Shown: one piece after another, positions 16,301-24,643 of the stretch
How positions within the stretch are numbered: position 1 is the stretch's first letter
Layout: each line of letters begins with the position of its first letter
Origin: an uncultured Muribaculaceae bacterium
GTDB lineage: Bacteria; Bacteroidota; Bacteroidia; Bacteroidales; Muribaculaceae
Direction: 5' to 3'
DNA length: 64,000 bases
NCBI GenBank assembly: GCA_910578665.1
Contig: CAJTQU010000001.1
Coordinates: 62,001 to 126,000 of the forward strand
The notes under the pieces: model-generated
What the model saw: the letters and a program-made list of their open reading frames with translations, nothing else
Database searches by the model: none
What the model was told of the DNA's origin: nothing
Program-made: the position numbers and the translations under genes

Positions 16301-16857
16301 GCCATCTGGTTTGAGGTGCGCCATCCGTCGAACATATGGCACACCGGCAACGAGCCGCTTATGGCGGCCAGGTGGGCCACCATACCGAGGTCCTGGGCCT
16401 CCTGCACGGTAGACGAGACCAGAAAGGCGAATCCCGTGGCACGGCAAGCCATGGCGTCCTGGTGGTCGCCGAATATCGACAACGCGTGGGCGGCCAGCGA
16501 CCGTGTGCCCACATGGAACACGGCCGGCAGCAGCTCGCCGGCTATTTTGTACATGTTGGGTATCATGAGCATAAGCCCCTGCGACGCGGTGAACGTGGTT
16601 GCCAGCGCCCCGGCCGCCAGCGCTCCGTGCACGGCCCCGGCGGCTCCCAGCTCGCTCTCCATCTCTTTGACCACCATGGTCTGGCCGAAGAGATTTTTGA
16701 TACCGCCGGAGGCCCATCTGCCGGCGGTATCGCCCATTTCGGCCACCGGAGTGATGGGATATACAGTGGCCACGTCTGAAAATGCGTATGCGGCATATGC
16801 GGCCGCCGTGCAGCCGTCCATGATTTTATAACCGTTGGAGGAGTCAGTGTTTTCCAT
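13327..16857 (-). CDS. nifJ: Pyruvate:ferredoxin (flavodoxin) oxidoreductase
   Basis: This single-chain PFOR of 1176 residues oxidatively decarboxylates pyruvate to acetyl-CoA and passes electrons to ferredoxin or flavodoxin, a central step of anaerobic fermentation. The order is the usual one: pyrimidine-binding domain I (ATVYPITPVAEMGD, about 29-42), domain II, the gamma domain, a linker, a ferredoxin domain with two 4Fe-4S motifs (CIECALCSLVCP near 695; CTGCGSCAAVCP near 754), and the TPP domain with GACGGCGETPYVK near 817 and GGDGWAYDIG. The C-terminal cluster cysteines lie in the TPP half. The length is normal and it is monocistronic. A perfect palindrome lies 36 bases upstream of its start. 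Confidence 0.96.
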   Translation of the reverse strand: MENTDSSNGYKIMDGCTAAAYAAYAFSDVATVYPITPVAEMGDTAGRWASGGIKNLFGQTMVVKEMESELGAAGAVHGALAAGALATTFTASQGLMLMIPNMYKIAGELLPAVFHVGTRSLAAHALSIFGDHQDAMACRATGFAFLVSSTVQEAQDLGMVAHLAAISGSLPVCHMFDGWRTSNQMATIRTIPYEQVRPLLDTEAVRRFRQRAMNPEHPDLRGSAQNPDVYFQNREAANRYYDAFPAIVSGYMERLGELTGRRYRLFDYCGPADADMAVVVMGSAGEVAEQTAAMLEAKGYKAGVVKVRLYRPFCAQALMEALPNTVRRLTVLDRTKEPGAGGEPLFKDVAAAVLASGRPVEVYGGRYGLSSKEFDPAMAKAVFDNMRSGTPKREFTVGIDDDVTHLSLPFGNTAECVPEQEGVQARFYGFGSDGTVGATRQAARVLSDTLGYHVQAFFEYSAKKSGGYTISQLRVARQPIKAEYGIEQADYVACHKDRYVKQYPLARYLRHGGIFVLNSAWGTASLMERHLPARLRRKLAAKGARLYNVDAAAIAAATGLGARVNMIMEVAFLHLMRDQFDFDKALAALKQEITAAYRHEGNEMVERNMRAIEMAQKAVTAIDYPASWASAADDEAAPEEGRPAFVRDVADVCNRLEGDSLPVSALVPDGKMPMGTTAWEKRRIALSIPRWDPDKCIECALCSLVCPHAAIRPFLLTAGQKEKAPESLSARPAKGTGRIASMLWRIQVFAEDCTGCGSCAAVCPGRALEMVPPHDETETQIPLLAYLQEHVGYNPGLLPRFTVRGSQLYQPLLEFSGACGGCGETPYVKLLTQLFGERMLIANATGCSSIWGANFPSNAYCTNNRGHGPAWGNSLFEDNAEYGYGMAVAVESRRELLAETAAAIAAHKDCDKGVAAAINGWLAARSDADGSAGKGEALMQALKPFESNCLYRPLLEGADLLVKKSVWAIGGDGWAYDIGFAGLDHVLARRTDLNLLVMDTECYSNTGGQMSKATPIGAVARYAADGKRTYKKNLGRMMMTYGNVYVASISLGADPQQAVTALKEAESYPGPSLVIAYCPCINHGIRGGMGNAMAEERKAVLTGYWPLYRYNPLNTQSPLTVDSKTPDGRMADFLDGEDRYADLRMLDPKEAAVLQPELERRSTQIYDILKNMEKPV

Positions 16858-16892
16858 AAGAATAAGTTTTTAAACAGCTTTTTAGATATTTA

Positions 16893-16916
16893 AACAGCCG
16901 GCATGTGCCGGCTGTT
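16893..16916. repeat. 24-base palindrome upstream of nifJ
   Basis: AACAGCCGGCA, a 2-base centre, and the exact reverse complement. It lies 36 bases before the nifJ ATG, separate from the terminator at 16933. It lacks a T-run, so an operator or an RNA hairpin in the nifJ leader is as likely as termination. Confidence 0.6.
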
Positions 16917-16932
16917 CACCCGTGCTTCGGCT

Positions 16933-16966
16933 GTAAAAAAGGGAGCGTCCGAACGGGCGCTCCCTT
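16933..16966 (-). terminator. Terminator after the 760-aa secreted protein
   Basis: A hairpin with arms AAGGGAGCG/CGCTCCCTT (plus inner CC/GG pairs), followed on the reverse strand by a T-run, lies 23 bases after the stop of the gene at 16989. Confidence 0.8.
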
Positions 16967-16988
16967 ATAGTTGTGTTTTGCAGGTAAA

Positions 16989-19271
16989 TTACTTGATAAC
17001 CACCTTGCGGCCTTTGACGATGTACATGCCTGCGGGCAGACCTTCGAGCTTGCTTGCCACGCGGATGCCCTGGAAGTTGTATACGTCGGCTTCCTCGCCA
17101 TCTGTCAGGATGCTGTCTACAGAAACGTTTTCTGAGAAGTTCCAAGTCTTGTTGATGATGGTGTTGGCATGGCCTGTATTGTTGTCAGCCATGAAGTCGG
17201 CATCGCCGAACACACCCTCTTTGATGGTCAGCACGTATACGCCGTTCTTGGTGGGAGCCTTTTGCGGAACGATTGTGAAGATACCGTTTTCGCCGCCGCG
17301 GATTATGATGTTTTCATAATAGTTGGCCTCGGTGCATGAGAGGTTGGCGATGGCATTGCTCTTGAGCATTGTGCCTTCGGGCATAGTCACTATGATTTCC
17401 GACAGGTCGTGGGTATCCTCCTCTTCAGGTGTGATAGAGAGGGGCATCAGGTCGAGAGTTGCAGATGTCTGGGGTATGCCGCCTGTAACCTCGAACGAGC
17501 ATGTGAATGCGGCATTGGCGTGGCCTGTGGTGGGATCGGCTACGAAGTCGGCATCGCCGAACATTCCCTGGGGTATGGTCAGTGTGTATGTGCCGTCTAC
17601 GGTCACCATCGGGAACATTACCATGATCTGGCCGTCTACAGACGATGTCATGGTGCAATCCTCAGAATAACGAGCGCCTGCGCATGCGAGAGTGGCTTTG
17701 GCGTTTTCTATGGGAAGTACGCCCTTGTCCACGGTCAGAATCACGTTTTCGAACTGTACCATTTCCAGATCTACCTCGCTGTCGGCAGCAGGTTTGGTTT
17801 TGATGATTTCCAGATCGTAGGCTGCTGCGTCGCCAGTGCCGCCGATCACCGTATAGGTTAGCACCTGTTCAGCGTTGGCATGGCCTGTCTCGTTGTCAGC
17901 TATCCATGCCTCGTCGCCGAATGTGCCTTGGGGTATGGTCAGTGTGTATACGCCGTTCTTGGTCACCCTCTGGCCGAGGGTCATTGTGATCATGTTGCCG
18001 TAGCTCCAGTGGATTTTGCCTTCGACCTCATAGCCTGCTTTCTCACATTTGAGAGTGGCGGTAGCTCCGTCTTTCGGACGGGCTGCGGCATCGCTCATGT
18101 AGATGTTGATAGTCTCAAACTGGCGCTCTTCCAGGTCTACCTCGCCGGCAGCCGGATTGGTCTTAGTCACTGTCAGGTCATATACAGTGGGGTCGGCTAC
18201 GATAAAATTGTATTCCAGCTCGATGGCCTCGTCGTTGGTAGCGGCCTCGCCCTCTATGGGAGTGAACTGTACGCTTTCGGCAGGGATGACCACCTTGTAC
18301 GCGCCGGCCTCTGTGGGAGCGGGATTCAGGGTGTAGGTGATGGCTGTGCCCTCTGCCGCGGCAGAGGCGGTACCGAATTCGGTACCGTCTTTGATGACGG
18401 TGACAGTTTTGCCTTCTACGGCAGCCAGGGCGGTGTAACGGGCGGCATCGCCGGTCATTACGATAGTGTCAAGTTTCTTGACATTGCCCGGTTCGGGATT
18501 GAACGTATAGGCAGGTGCCGGGATTGTATAGGTGATTTCGATGGGCTGGTTGTTAGTTTTTGTCTTGTAATCACCGTTTTCGTCCGTCTCAGGAGTGTAT
18601 ATGATCAGGTTGCCGGCAGGGATTGTTATAACATACGTGCCGGGTTCGGTGATCGTTGTGGACTCCCATTTTGAATCGCTTAGTTTGAATGTGCTCTTGC
18701 CAGTACCGGGGTCACTGTTACTCCAGTGATAGCCGGTGACAGCTTGTCCGTCACGGGTTATGGTAAGAAGATCAGCATCCATAGATTCTACGCCGTAGTA
18801 TTCGCTCGAGTTGTATAAAATCTGGAAACTAGCGATAGATTCTACTACAGAACCATTGGCAGGAGACATTTCGAATACGGGATCGGGTTCGCCGCTGCCT
18901 TCGATGGTGTAAGTCAGAGAAAAAGCTGTATTAAGTTCGCTATTCGAATAATCGGGTGTCCAAATCTCAAAAGCACCATCAGGGATATTTACGACATATG
19001 TACCGGGAGTGTTTGCAGTCGTTTTAAGTGTCAGGGTTTTAGTGCTTGTTCCCTTTGCTGTGACACCGCAGAAATAATCACCGTCTTTGGTGACCTCGAT
19101 ACTATTAACGCTGATGTTGTCCACATCGCCAGCTCCGCCGGTAGGTTCAAGTGTGATGGTGGTCAGTTCAGTCACGGTGGTGCCGGAAGCCGGAGTTGCC
19201 GTGAACTGGTCTGCCGCAGCCGCGGTCAGTGTGATGGCAGCCGCAGCCATAAGCGTAAAGAATTTGCGCAT
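16989..19271 (-). CDS. Secreted repeat protein with T9SS sorting tail
   Basis: The 760-residue protein has a signal peptide (MRKFFTLMAAAAITLTAAAA) and about six beta-rich modules of 90-125 residues. Each begins with a line such as TPASGTTVTELTTITLEP, SPANGSVVESIASFQILY or NPAAGEVDLEERQFETINIY, and ends near GTYTLTIPQGMFGD.....TGHAN. The last three modules are the most alike. The C-terminus (VYNFQGIRVASKLEGLPAGMYIVKGRKVVIK) is a type A T9SS sorting signal, so export through the outer membrane and surface anchoring are expected. No catalytic motif is visible; an adhesion or structural role is plausible but unproven. It is the last of four adjacent T9SS cargo genes. Confidence 0.8.
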   Translation of the reverse strand: MRKFFTLMAAAAITLTAAAADQFTATPASGTTVTELTTITLEPTGGAGDVDNISVNSIEVTKDGDYFCGVTAKGTSTKTLTLKTTANTPGTYVVNIPDGAFEIWTPDYSNSELNTAFSLTYTIEGSGEPDPVFEMSPANGSVVESIASFQILYNSSEYYGVESMDADLLTITRDGQAVTGYHWSNSDPGTGKSTFKLSDSKWESTTITEPGTYVITIPAGNLIIYTPETDENGDYKTKTNNQPIEITYTIPAPAYTFNPEPGNVKKLDTIVMTGDAARYTALAAVEGKTVTVIKDGTEFGTASAAAEGTAITYTLNPAPTEAGAYKVVIPAESVQFTPIEGEAATNDEAIELEYNFIVADPTVYDLTVTKTNPAAGEVDLEERQFETINIYMSDAAARPKDGATATLKCEKAGYEVEGKIHWSYGNMITMTLGQRVTKNGVYTLTIPQGTFGDEAWIADNETGHANAEQVLTYTVIGGTGDAAAYDLEIIKTKPAADSEVDLEMVQFENVILTVDKGVLPIENAKATLACAGARYSEDCTMTSSVDGQIMVMFPMVTVDGTYTLTIPQGMFGDADFVADPTTGHANAAFTCSFEVTGGIPQTSATLDLMPLSITPEEEDTHDLSEIIVTMPEGTMLKSNAIANLSCTEANYYENIIIRGGENGIFTIVPQKAPTKNGVYVLTIKEGVFGDADFMADNNTGHANTIINKTWNFSENVSVDSILTDGEEADVYNFQGIRVASKLEGLPAGMYIVKGRKVVIK

Positions 19272-19299
19272 AGAATAAAGATTTATTGGTAAATAATGT

Positions 19300-19343
19300 G
19301 GCCGTCACGCCTCGCTGCCGGCAGGCAGTGCCGCGTGACGGCC
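19300..19343 (-). terminator. Terminator after the 650-aa Omp28-like gene
   Basis: An 11-bp inverted repeat GGCCGTCACGC ... GCGTGACGGCC with an inner CTGCCGGCAG hairpin lies just after the stop at 19351. The downstream reverse strand has only a weak AT-rich stretch. Confidence 0.6.
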
Positions 19344-19350
19344 GGATGAA

Positions 19351-21303
19351 TTATCTGATGATTTCTTTAGTCACCTTTGAGCCTCGGCGCACGATGTACA
19401 TGCCGGGTTCGGGATTAGCGACTTTCACACCCTGCATGTTGAAGTATTCGGCAGGAGCGTCAGAATCGGATTCGATACCGCTTACACCGGCGTCGGGGTC
19501 GATGCCGAGTGAGAGGCAGAGGTCGCGTGTTGTGAATTTGGGTTCGGCATTCTCGCTCATGGCACATCTTGCGGCGTTGACCACGCCGGTATCCTCTTTG
19601 GCGTCAATCAGGAATGCTGTGAGGCACACGTTGTCGGGGTTGATGGCCGGAGATGTCACTACCAGCTCGCCCTGGTCGTTCTTGCCGGCCTTGTAAGTGT
19701 TGGGCACTTCGAGTTCCACAGTCACTGTGTGTTTCTGTCCGGGAGCCATGGGGGCGTCGGGAGTGGATTCGGGCAGGCCTTTGTATCCGAAGATGGCGCG
19801 TGCCACGTCCTGGTAGCGCACGTTGGGCACCGATGCCGGGAGCAGTGTCCAGCCGTTCAGGTTGCCTTCGGCCTTAGTGCCGGTCATGTAATTGTGCTGG
19901 AACCACAGGGGGCTGCCGTTTAGGTGCACGTTGTTCTCGGTGAGTATGATGCCGATTTTGTAGCGCGAGCCGTCGAGAGTGATGGCCGGGGTCATTTCCA
20001 CAGTGGCGTTGATCTTGGTCTTGTCGGCGTTGTATGTGCCGCTGATAGCGATGTCGGCCAGTGTTATCTCCTTCGTGCGCTCTGCCACGGTGTAGCCCAG
20101 CGTAGAGGGTTTGTTTTTGTCAAACGTATAGTCGTTGTTGCCCAGGTAGAGCACGCGTGTGCCGCGTTCCATGCGGAATACGGGGGCGCTGTTCGTGCCG
20201 AACTGGTAGATGTAGTCTTCTACAACCATGGGGTCGTTGGGCGAGCCGTTGGCGTGTATGCTTACAGGGATCACCTTGTCGTGCATTTCGGGATCTTCCT
20301 CCATGCATTCCACAGTGTAGATACCCAGAGGGCAGTTGCCGCACCATGTGCCTGTGGCCTCTTCGAGCAGCACGCGGTGCTCGGGAGTGAAGAGCAGGCC
20401 GTGGATGCTGCCGCGGTATTCTATGTTCTGGGCGTTTTCGCTGGACAGGACCACTGTGTAGGGGAGCTGCTGGTCGCCGCCCACCTTGGCAGTGAAAGTC
20501 ATGGATTTTTTCTCGCCGTTGTCCAGACGCGCGCCGCTCTCGGTGAGTACGGTCTCGCCGGCGGTGAATGTCACGGTCCAGTTGTCCAGGCCCTCGTCGA
20601 GAGTGCCGGTTATTTCGACATCTACATTGAAGTCGCCCTGCTCTATATAGGCGGGAGCGGTCACAGTCATGTCGCCCGGATCAAGACGCTGCACGAGCAC
20701 GTTGTCAAGTGCCAGTATGTCGCGGTCGTTGTTCAGGTTGGCAAAGCTGATGTACACGGTCTTGCCTGCATATGCGTCAAGGTTGACAGAGTATGTCGTA
20801 AACTCAAAGTCGCAGAGACCCGGATTTTCACCCAGGGGGCATTCGGCGCATACTTTTACAGCTTCCGAGGGGTCGGGCTGCCAGTCGGCAGTCACAGGCT
20901 TCTCGGTGACGAACACGTGCAGGTCGCTGAGGGCGTGGCTGCTGTCCTGGCGTATCTGGAGGCTCTGGGCCTCGAATGTGAGTATGAAGTCCTCGGTGGG
21001 GATTTCCAGAGGCTTTGATACGAGCCAGTCGTTACTGCTAGCCGGCTTCTGGTATGCCGAATGTGAGGCTATATAACGGTTTTGCGACGTGGAGGAGTCG
21101 CGTACGGGCCACCAGGGCTGGGCTACTCCGTTGCCATCCATGAATATGGCGTTGAAAGCGGCTAACGGGGCATTGCCGTCAAGTTCGAGTGAAGAAAAGT
21201 TGGCTGTCCAGTCATTGCTGAAGTCCTCGTTGAGGAGCACTGTGTGCGCTCCGGCAGGGAGGGCCGCAGCTGTCAGCAGGGCTGCGCAAAAAATTGGTTT
21301 CAT
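19351..21303 (-). CDS. Omp28-like secreted protein with CxxC thioredoxin-type motif and T9SS tail
   Basis: The 650-residue protein has a signal peptide, an N-terminal jelly-roll region (about 25-210, choice-of-anchor type: ILALDNVLVQRL), a beta-sandwich domain, and then an Omp28/thioredoxin-like domain starting with VLLEEATGTWCGNCPLG, whose WCGNC is a redox-type CxxC near residue 321. The C-terminus (YFNMQGVKVANPEPGMYIVRRGSKVTKEIIR) is a T9SS sorting signal. Omp28-family proteins are outer-membrane-associated in Porphyromonas. A surface thiol-disulfide role is inferred from the CxxC only. It is paralogous to the 579-aa gene directly upstream, and their last ~20 codons are nearly identical. 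Confidence 0.8.
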   Translation of the reverse strand: MKPIFCAALLTAAALPAGAHTVLLNEDFSNDWTANFSSLELDGNAPLAAFNAIFMDGNGVAQPWWPVRDSSTSQNRYIASHSAYQKPASSNDWLVSKPLEIPTEDFILTFEAQSLQIRQDSSHALSDLHVFVTEKPVTADWQPDPSEAVKVCAECPLGENPGLCDFEFTTYSVNLDAYAGKTVYISFANLNNDRDILALDNVLVQRLDPGDMTVTAPAYIEQGDFNVDVEITGTLDEGLDNWTVTFTAGETVLTESGARLDNGEKKSMTFTAKVGGDQQLPYTVVLSSENAQNIEYRGSIHGLLFTPEHRVLLEEATGTWCGNCPLGIYTVECMEEDPEMHDKVIPVSIHANGSPNDPMVVEDYIYQFGTNSAPVFRMERGTRVLYLGNNDYTFDKNKPSTLGYTVAERTKEITLADIAISGTYNADKTKINATVEMTPAITLDGSRYKIGIILTENNVHLNGSPLWFQHNYMTGTKAEGNLNGWTLLPASVPNVRYQDVARAIFGYKGLPESTPDAPMAPGQKHTVTVELEVPNTYKAGKNDQGELVVTSPAINPDNVCLTAFLIDAKEDTGVVNAARCAMSENAEPKFTTRDLCLSLGIDPDAGVSGIESDSDAPAEYFNMQGVKVANPEPGMYIVRRGSKVTKEIIR

Positions 21304-21341
21304 ATTTCTTAATACTTGATAAATTAGTTTTATACGTAGCG

Positions 21342-23081
21342 TTATTTTACAATCTCTTTGGTCACTTTCGAGCCTCGGCGCACGATGTATATGCCGGGTC
21401 CGGGGGAGGTCACCCTGGCGCCCTGCATGTTATAGTATTCTGCCGGGCCGGCGGCTGCCTCGTCCCGGGGGTCGACGGCTATGGAGCCGACCGAGGTCAC
21501 TACTTCGTCTTTCACGCGGTGTGCTGCGGCGTTGACTACGCGGCCGGTCTCGGAATCTATGATATAGGCCACGATACGGGCTTTATTCCAGTCTTCCAGC
21601 AGTTCGGGACGCTGCATGCTCCAGCTCACTTCATGGGCTTCGCGTGCTTCCAGCCGGCCTGCCAGGGCACCTTTGATGCCGTCGAAAGCATTTTCGCTGG
21701 TCAGTACCACGTTCTCCATCGGGGCCAGGTCGCTTATCACAGTGGTGGGCAGATAGTAGAACTGGCGGCTTTTCGGACCTGACAGATTGTTAGACTGATA
21801 GTAAGTGCTGTTGGGCACGGTGCTCTTTATGTCAGTGGTCAGTGTGTAGCCCACGCGGTAGCGGTCAGATGTGTTGTCAGTGTCCTCTGCGGTGTAGACG
21901 TTGACAGAGACGTGCAGCATGTCGTCCTCGACGGTGCAGGCCGATACCTCCAGGGCCATGTCGGTGGGTATGTCGTATTCGCGTTCGAAATTAACAGCCG
22001 AAGACCCTTCGGTCGACTTGTTGCGGTTGGCGATCATGCGCGGCACGGCGCGGAATGCCAGCACTTTATTATAGTCGTCGCAGGCCAGGATGTCGTTGAT
22101 GTGGCTCTGCAGCACTATTATGTTGTCACCGAAGCGGCGTTCCAGTTCCTGGAGCACGAGAGTGCCTTCGGGGCAGTTGTTACACCACATGCCGGTGCCC
22201 TCGTCCACGAGCAGCGTGCGCGCGAAGTTGGAGCAGTACTGCGATCCCTCGTAGAGGGTAGTGGTGTTGCCCTCGGTGTCCACGGCCGCTATGGTGTATG
22301 CCTTGCGCGTGTTCAGGGTCAGTGGCATGGCGAAGTCGTAATCGACCGTTTCTCCAGGGAGCCATGCGGCGTGGTCCGGTTTTGCGGCATCTGCCTCTGC
22401 ACCGTCCACCAGCAGCACGAGGCGGTCAGCCTCTATAGCCTTGCCCACGTTGAGCACTGAGCCCGTGATACGGGCCGTGCCGTTGCCGTAGCCGGTAAAT
22501 TCGGGTGTGGTGTTCTGGACCTGGAACATGGTGTCTTCGGGATCGCCCACCGTGATGTCGTCCAGTGCCAGCATATATTTATTGGTAGAATTGCATTCAA
22601 ACGTGATGTTGACCTCTTTTCCGGTCCATGCCGACAGGTCGGCCACATGGTATTGCCATACGGAGGCTTCGGCATTTGTCGAGAAAATCTCTGTCTGCTC
22701 TCCGCCTGGTTCGGCCACCAGCACGCGGTAAGCCTCGGGCAGCGAGGGGTGTATGGACATGGTACGCCAGCGCAATACGGGCGTTTCGCCCTCGATAGCG
22801 AGTGTGGGAAGGGTCAGAAGGTTGCTTTCGGGAAGTCCCGAGTGCGAGTGTGTGGGGCTTACAGCCGAATAGCTGCCCCCGTCCACGAGTTCTACAATCC
22901 ACCCGTTGGTAGTGTAGCCCACGCGGTAGTCGCTCTTGACAGGCTGTGTCTGTCCGGCATCGGCCACGGTGATATTACGCGGCATGTTGCCCGAATTGAA
23001 ATTTGTTGAATAGATGTATGCGCCGGCGGTGGCCGGGAGGGCCAGCAGGGCCATAGCTGCTATAATCGGGTTTACACGCAT
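21342..23081 (-). CDS. Omp28-like secreted protein, paralogue, with CxxC motif and T9SS tail
   Basis: The 579-residue protein has a signal peptide (MRVNPIIAAMALLALPATAGA), an N-terminal jelly-roll region ending in MLALDDITVGDPEDTMF, a beta-sandwich, and an Omp28-like domain beginning LLVDEGTGMWCNNCPEG, with CxxC near residue 300, followed by DNIIVLQSHIND. It ends YYNMQGARVTSPGPGIYIVRRGSKVTKEIVK, a T9SS tail. Domain order matches the neighbour at 19351, with an overall modest level of similarity. It lies 38 bases upstream of that gene on the same strand, with no hairpin between them, so they may be co-transcribed. Confidence 0.8.
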   Translation of the reverse strand: MRVNPIIAAMALLALPATAGAYIYSTNFNSGNMPRNITVADAGQTQPVKSDYRVGYTTNGWIVELVDGGSYSAVSPTHSHSGLPESNLLTLPTLAIEGETPVLRWRTMSIHPSLPEAYRVLVAEPGGEQTEIFSTNAEASVWQYHVADLSAWTGKEVNITFECNSTNKYMLALDDITVGDPEDTMFQVQNTTPEFTGYGNGTARITGSVLNVGKAIEADRLVLLVDGAEADAAKPDHAAWLPGETVDYDFAMPLTLNTRKAYTIAAVDTEGNTTTLYEGSQYCSNFARTLLVDEGTGMWCNNCPEGTLVLQELERRFGDNIIVLQSHINDILACDDYNKVLAFRAVPRMIANRNKSTEGSSAVNFEREYDIPTDMALEVSACTVEDDMLHVSVNVYTAEDTDNTSDRYRVGYTLTTDIKSTVPNSTYYQSNNLSGPKSRQFYYLPTTVISDLAPMENVVLTSENAFDGIKGALAGRLEAREAHEVSWSMQRPELLEDWNKARIVAYIIDSETGRVVNAAAHRVKDEVVTSVGSIAVDPRDEAAAGPAEYYNMQGARVTSPGPGIYIVRRGSKVTKEIVK

Positions 23082-23120
23082 TTTGTCGTAGGTTAGTGCG
23101 GTTTAATGTTTATTTAAAAT

Positions 23121-23145
23121 CCGGGGGCGCGGTGTGCGCCCCCGG
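23121..23145 (-). terminator. Terminator after the 471-aa secreted protein
   Basis: A 10-bp GC hairpin (CCGGGGGCGC / GCGCCCCCGG, 5-base loop) followed on the reverse strand by ATTTTAAATA, 26 bases beyond the stop at 23172. Confidence 0.75.
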
Positions 23146-23171
23146 TGTCTGTATGTGTAAGGAGGCCCGGA

Positions 23172-24587
23172 TTATTTCACGAGTACCTTGCGTGTCAGAG
23201 TGTCGGCTTTCACTACATAGATGCCGGCTTCTACATTTGCAGAAGAGCTGTTGGACACGAGGCGGCCGTCCATGTCGTAGATCGCTACGTTCTTGGCACC
23301 GCTCACGTCGATACGGCCGTCGGCCACGATGATGCCGATGTTGGTCTCTGCGTCGGCAATGATGCTCTGGATGCTGGTCTGGGGTGAATCGAGTACTACG
23401 ATGTAGGGGAAGTACTGGGGGGCGTTGATGGCAGGGTTGGTCTCGGCAAATGTGCCGCCCATTACAGAGCCGTCCTTAGATGCTTTGTCCATAGAGTTGA
23501 GCGAGCGGCTTTCAACCTCGTAGTAGCCTTGTAAAGATTCTGACGCAGGGCTGTTCACGCCGTTGGTGAGCACCTGTGCGCCGCGAGTGAAGAGAATCTT
23601 GCCTTCGAAACCGTTAGAGAATGCGGTGAAATTTTCAGACTCTTCCCATGTGTCGGTGAGCACGTTATAAGCCGCGCCTACATGTTTGTAGGTACCTTCT
23701 TTTGTTTCGGGATCTTTTAAGGTGACATAGTCACGAGTGCCGTAGAAGTAGCCGTGGGCGTCCGCGCCGTAGAATGAGCCCATTGCCCAGTCACCTGTGG
23801 CACCGTCGTGAACGCCGTCGATATAGCCTATATCGGTGTATCCCATGATCTCGCCTTTGTAATACCAGGGTTCGTTTACTGTCTTCAGCTCGTGCCATAC
23901 TTTCAGTTCGTGGTTATGGTACAGTGCTGCCACAAACGAACCGTTGCCGGCGTTGAGCGTGCCGCCCAGCCATGTGCCCTTTACAGTACCGTCAGAATAC
24001 ATGGCGGTGGGGAAGAAGCCCTGCATATTGGGTAGTTCGAGATCGTTATAGAGGTGCATGATGTATTCGCCGTCGCTTCCCAGTTCCCAGATACAGGGGA
24101 ATGAACGTTTGCCTGTTTCCACAGCTTCGTCTTTAGTGACTATGTGGCCGCCGATGATTTTACCGTCGCCGGTCACTGCTATAGGGTAGTTGCTGTTAAG
24201 TGCCTCGTCGGGAATGGGCAGGCGGCGTATCTCGCCGTTCTCCCAGGTTACGGGCTGCCACTGGTTGTTGCCTCTGGGGCGCTCTGAACCGACTACCATA
24301 CCGTCGTTGGTGACAGAATAAGCGGTGAATGCAATCACCTGGCCGTCGATCTCACGGTTGATTCTTTGAAGTTCTGTGGGTTTTTCGCGGTCCCAGAGGT
24401 AGCTGAAGTCGCTCTCAAAGTCATAGATGGCTGCGTAGCGGCCGTTGTCGGAGATGCCGTACACTTCGCCCATGGTGTACTTTGTGCCGTACTGGGGATC
24501 TTCGTAAGAGAAGAAATAGATTTTGTTTTCAGCCTGTGTTGCCAGAGCTGCAAGGCATGCGCCTGCGATTAGTAATTGTTTCTTCAT
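23172..24587 (-). CDS. Secreted protein with HAF-like repeats and T9SS tail
   Basis: The 471-residue protein starts with a signal peptide (MKKQLLIAGACLAALATQAE). The body contains blocks of the form GISDNGRYAAIYDFE...SYLWD, SVTNDGMVVGSERP...PVTWENGEIRRL and AVTGDGKIIGG...CIWEL, resembling the HAF/beta-propeller repeats of extracellular proteins. It ends VAIYDMDGRLVSNSSSANVEAGIYVVKADTLTRKVLVK, a T9SS type A sorting signal. It is the first of the four cargo genes on this strand and has a -7 box at 24620. No enzyme motif is visible; function unknown. Confidence 0.75.
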   Translation of the reverse strand: MKKQLLIAGACLAALATQAENKIYFFSYEDPQYGTKYTMGEVYGISDNGRYAAIYDFESDFSYLWDREKPTELQRINREIDGQVIAFTAYSVTNDGMVVGSERPRGNNQWQPVTWENGEIRRLPIPDEALNSNYPIAVTGDGKIIGGHIVTKDEAVETGKRSFPCIWELGSDGEYIMHLYNDLELPNMQGFFPTAMYSDGTVKGTWLGGTLNAGNGSFVAALYHNHELKVWHELKTVNEPWYYKGEIMGYTDIGYIDGVHDGATGDWAMGSFYGADAHGYFYGTRDYVTLKDPETKEGTYKHVGAAYNVLTDTWEESENFTAFSNGFEGKILFTRGAQVLTNGVNSPASESLQGYYEVESRSLNSMDKASKDGSVMGGTFAETNPAINAPQYFPYIVVLDSPQTSIQSIIADAETNIGIIVADGRIDVSGAKNVAIYDMDGRLVSNSSSANVEAGIYVVKADTLTRKVLVK

Positions 24588-24619
24588 AAGGTGTTATAAA
24601 AAATTATGGTTATGATTTG

Positions 24620-24627
24620 CAAATTTA
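24620..24627 (-). promoter_or_regulatory. -7 element for the 471-aa secreted protein
   Basis: The reverse strand reads TAAATTTG (TAnnTTTG), 33 bases before the ATG at 24587 and just beyond the ruvB stop. No -33 match is seen. Confidence 0.45.
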
Positions 24628-24643
24628 TGCCGTGTCTTGTGTG

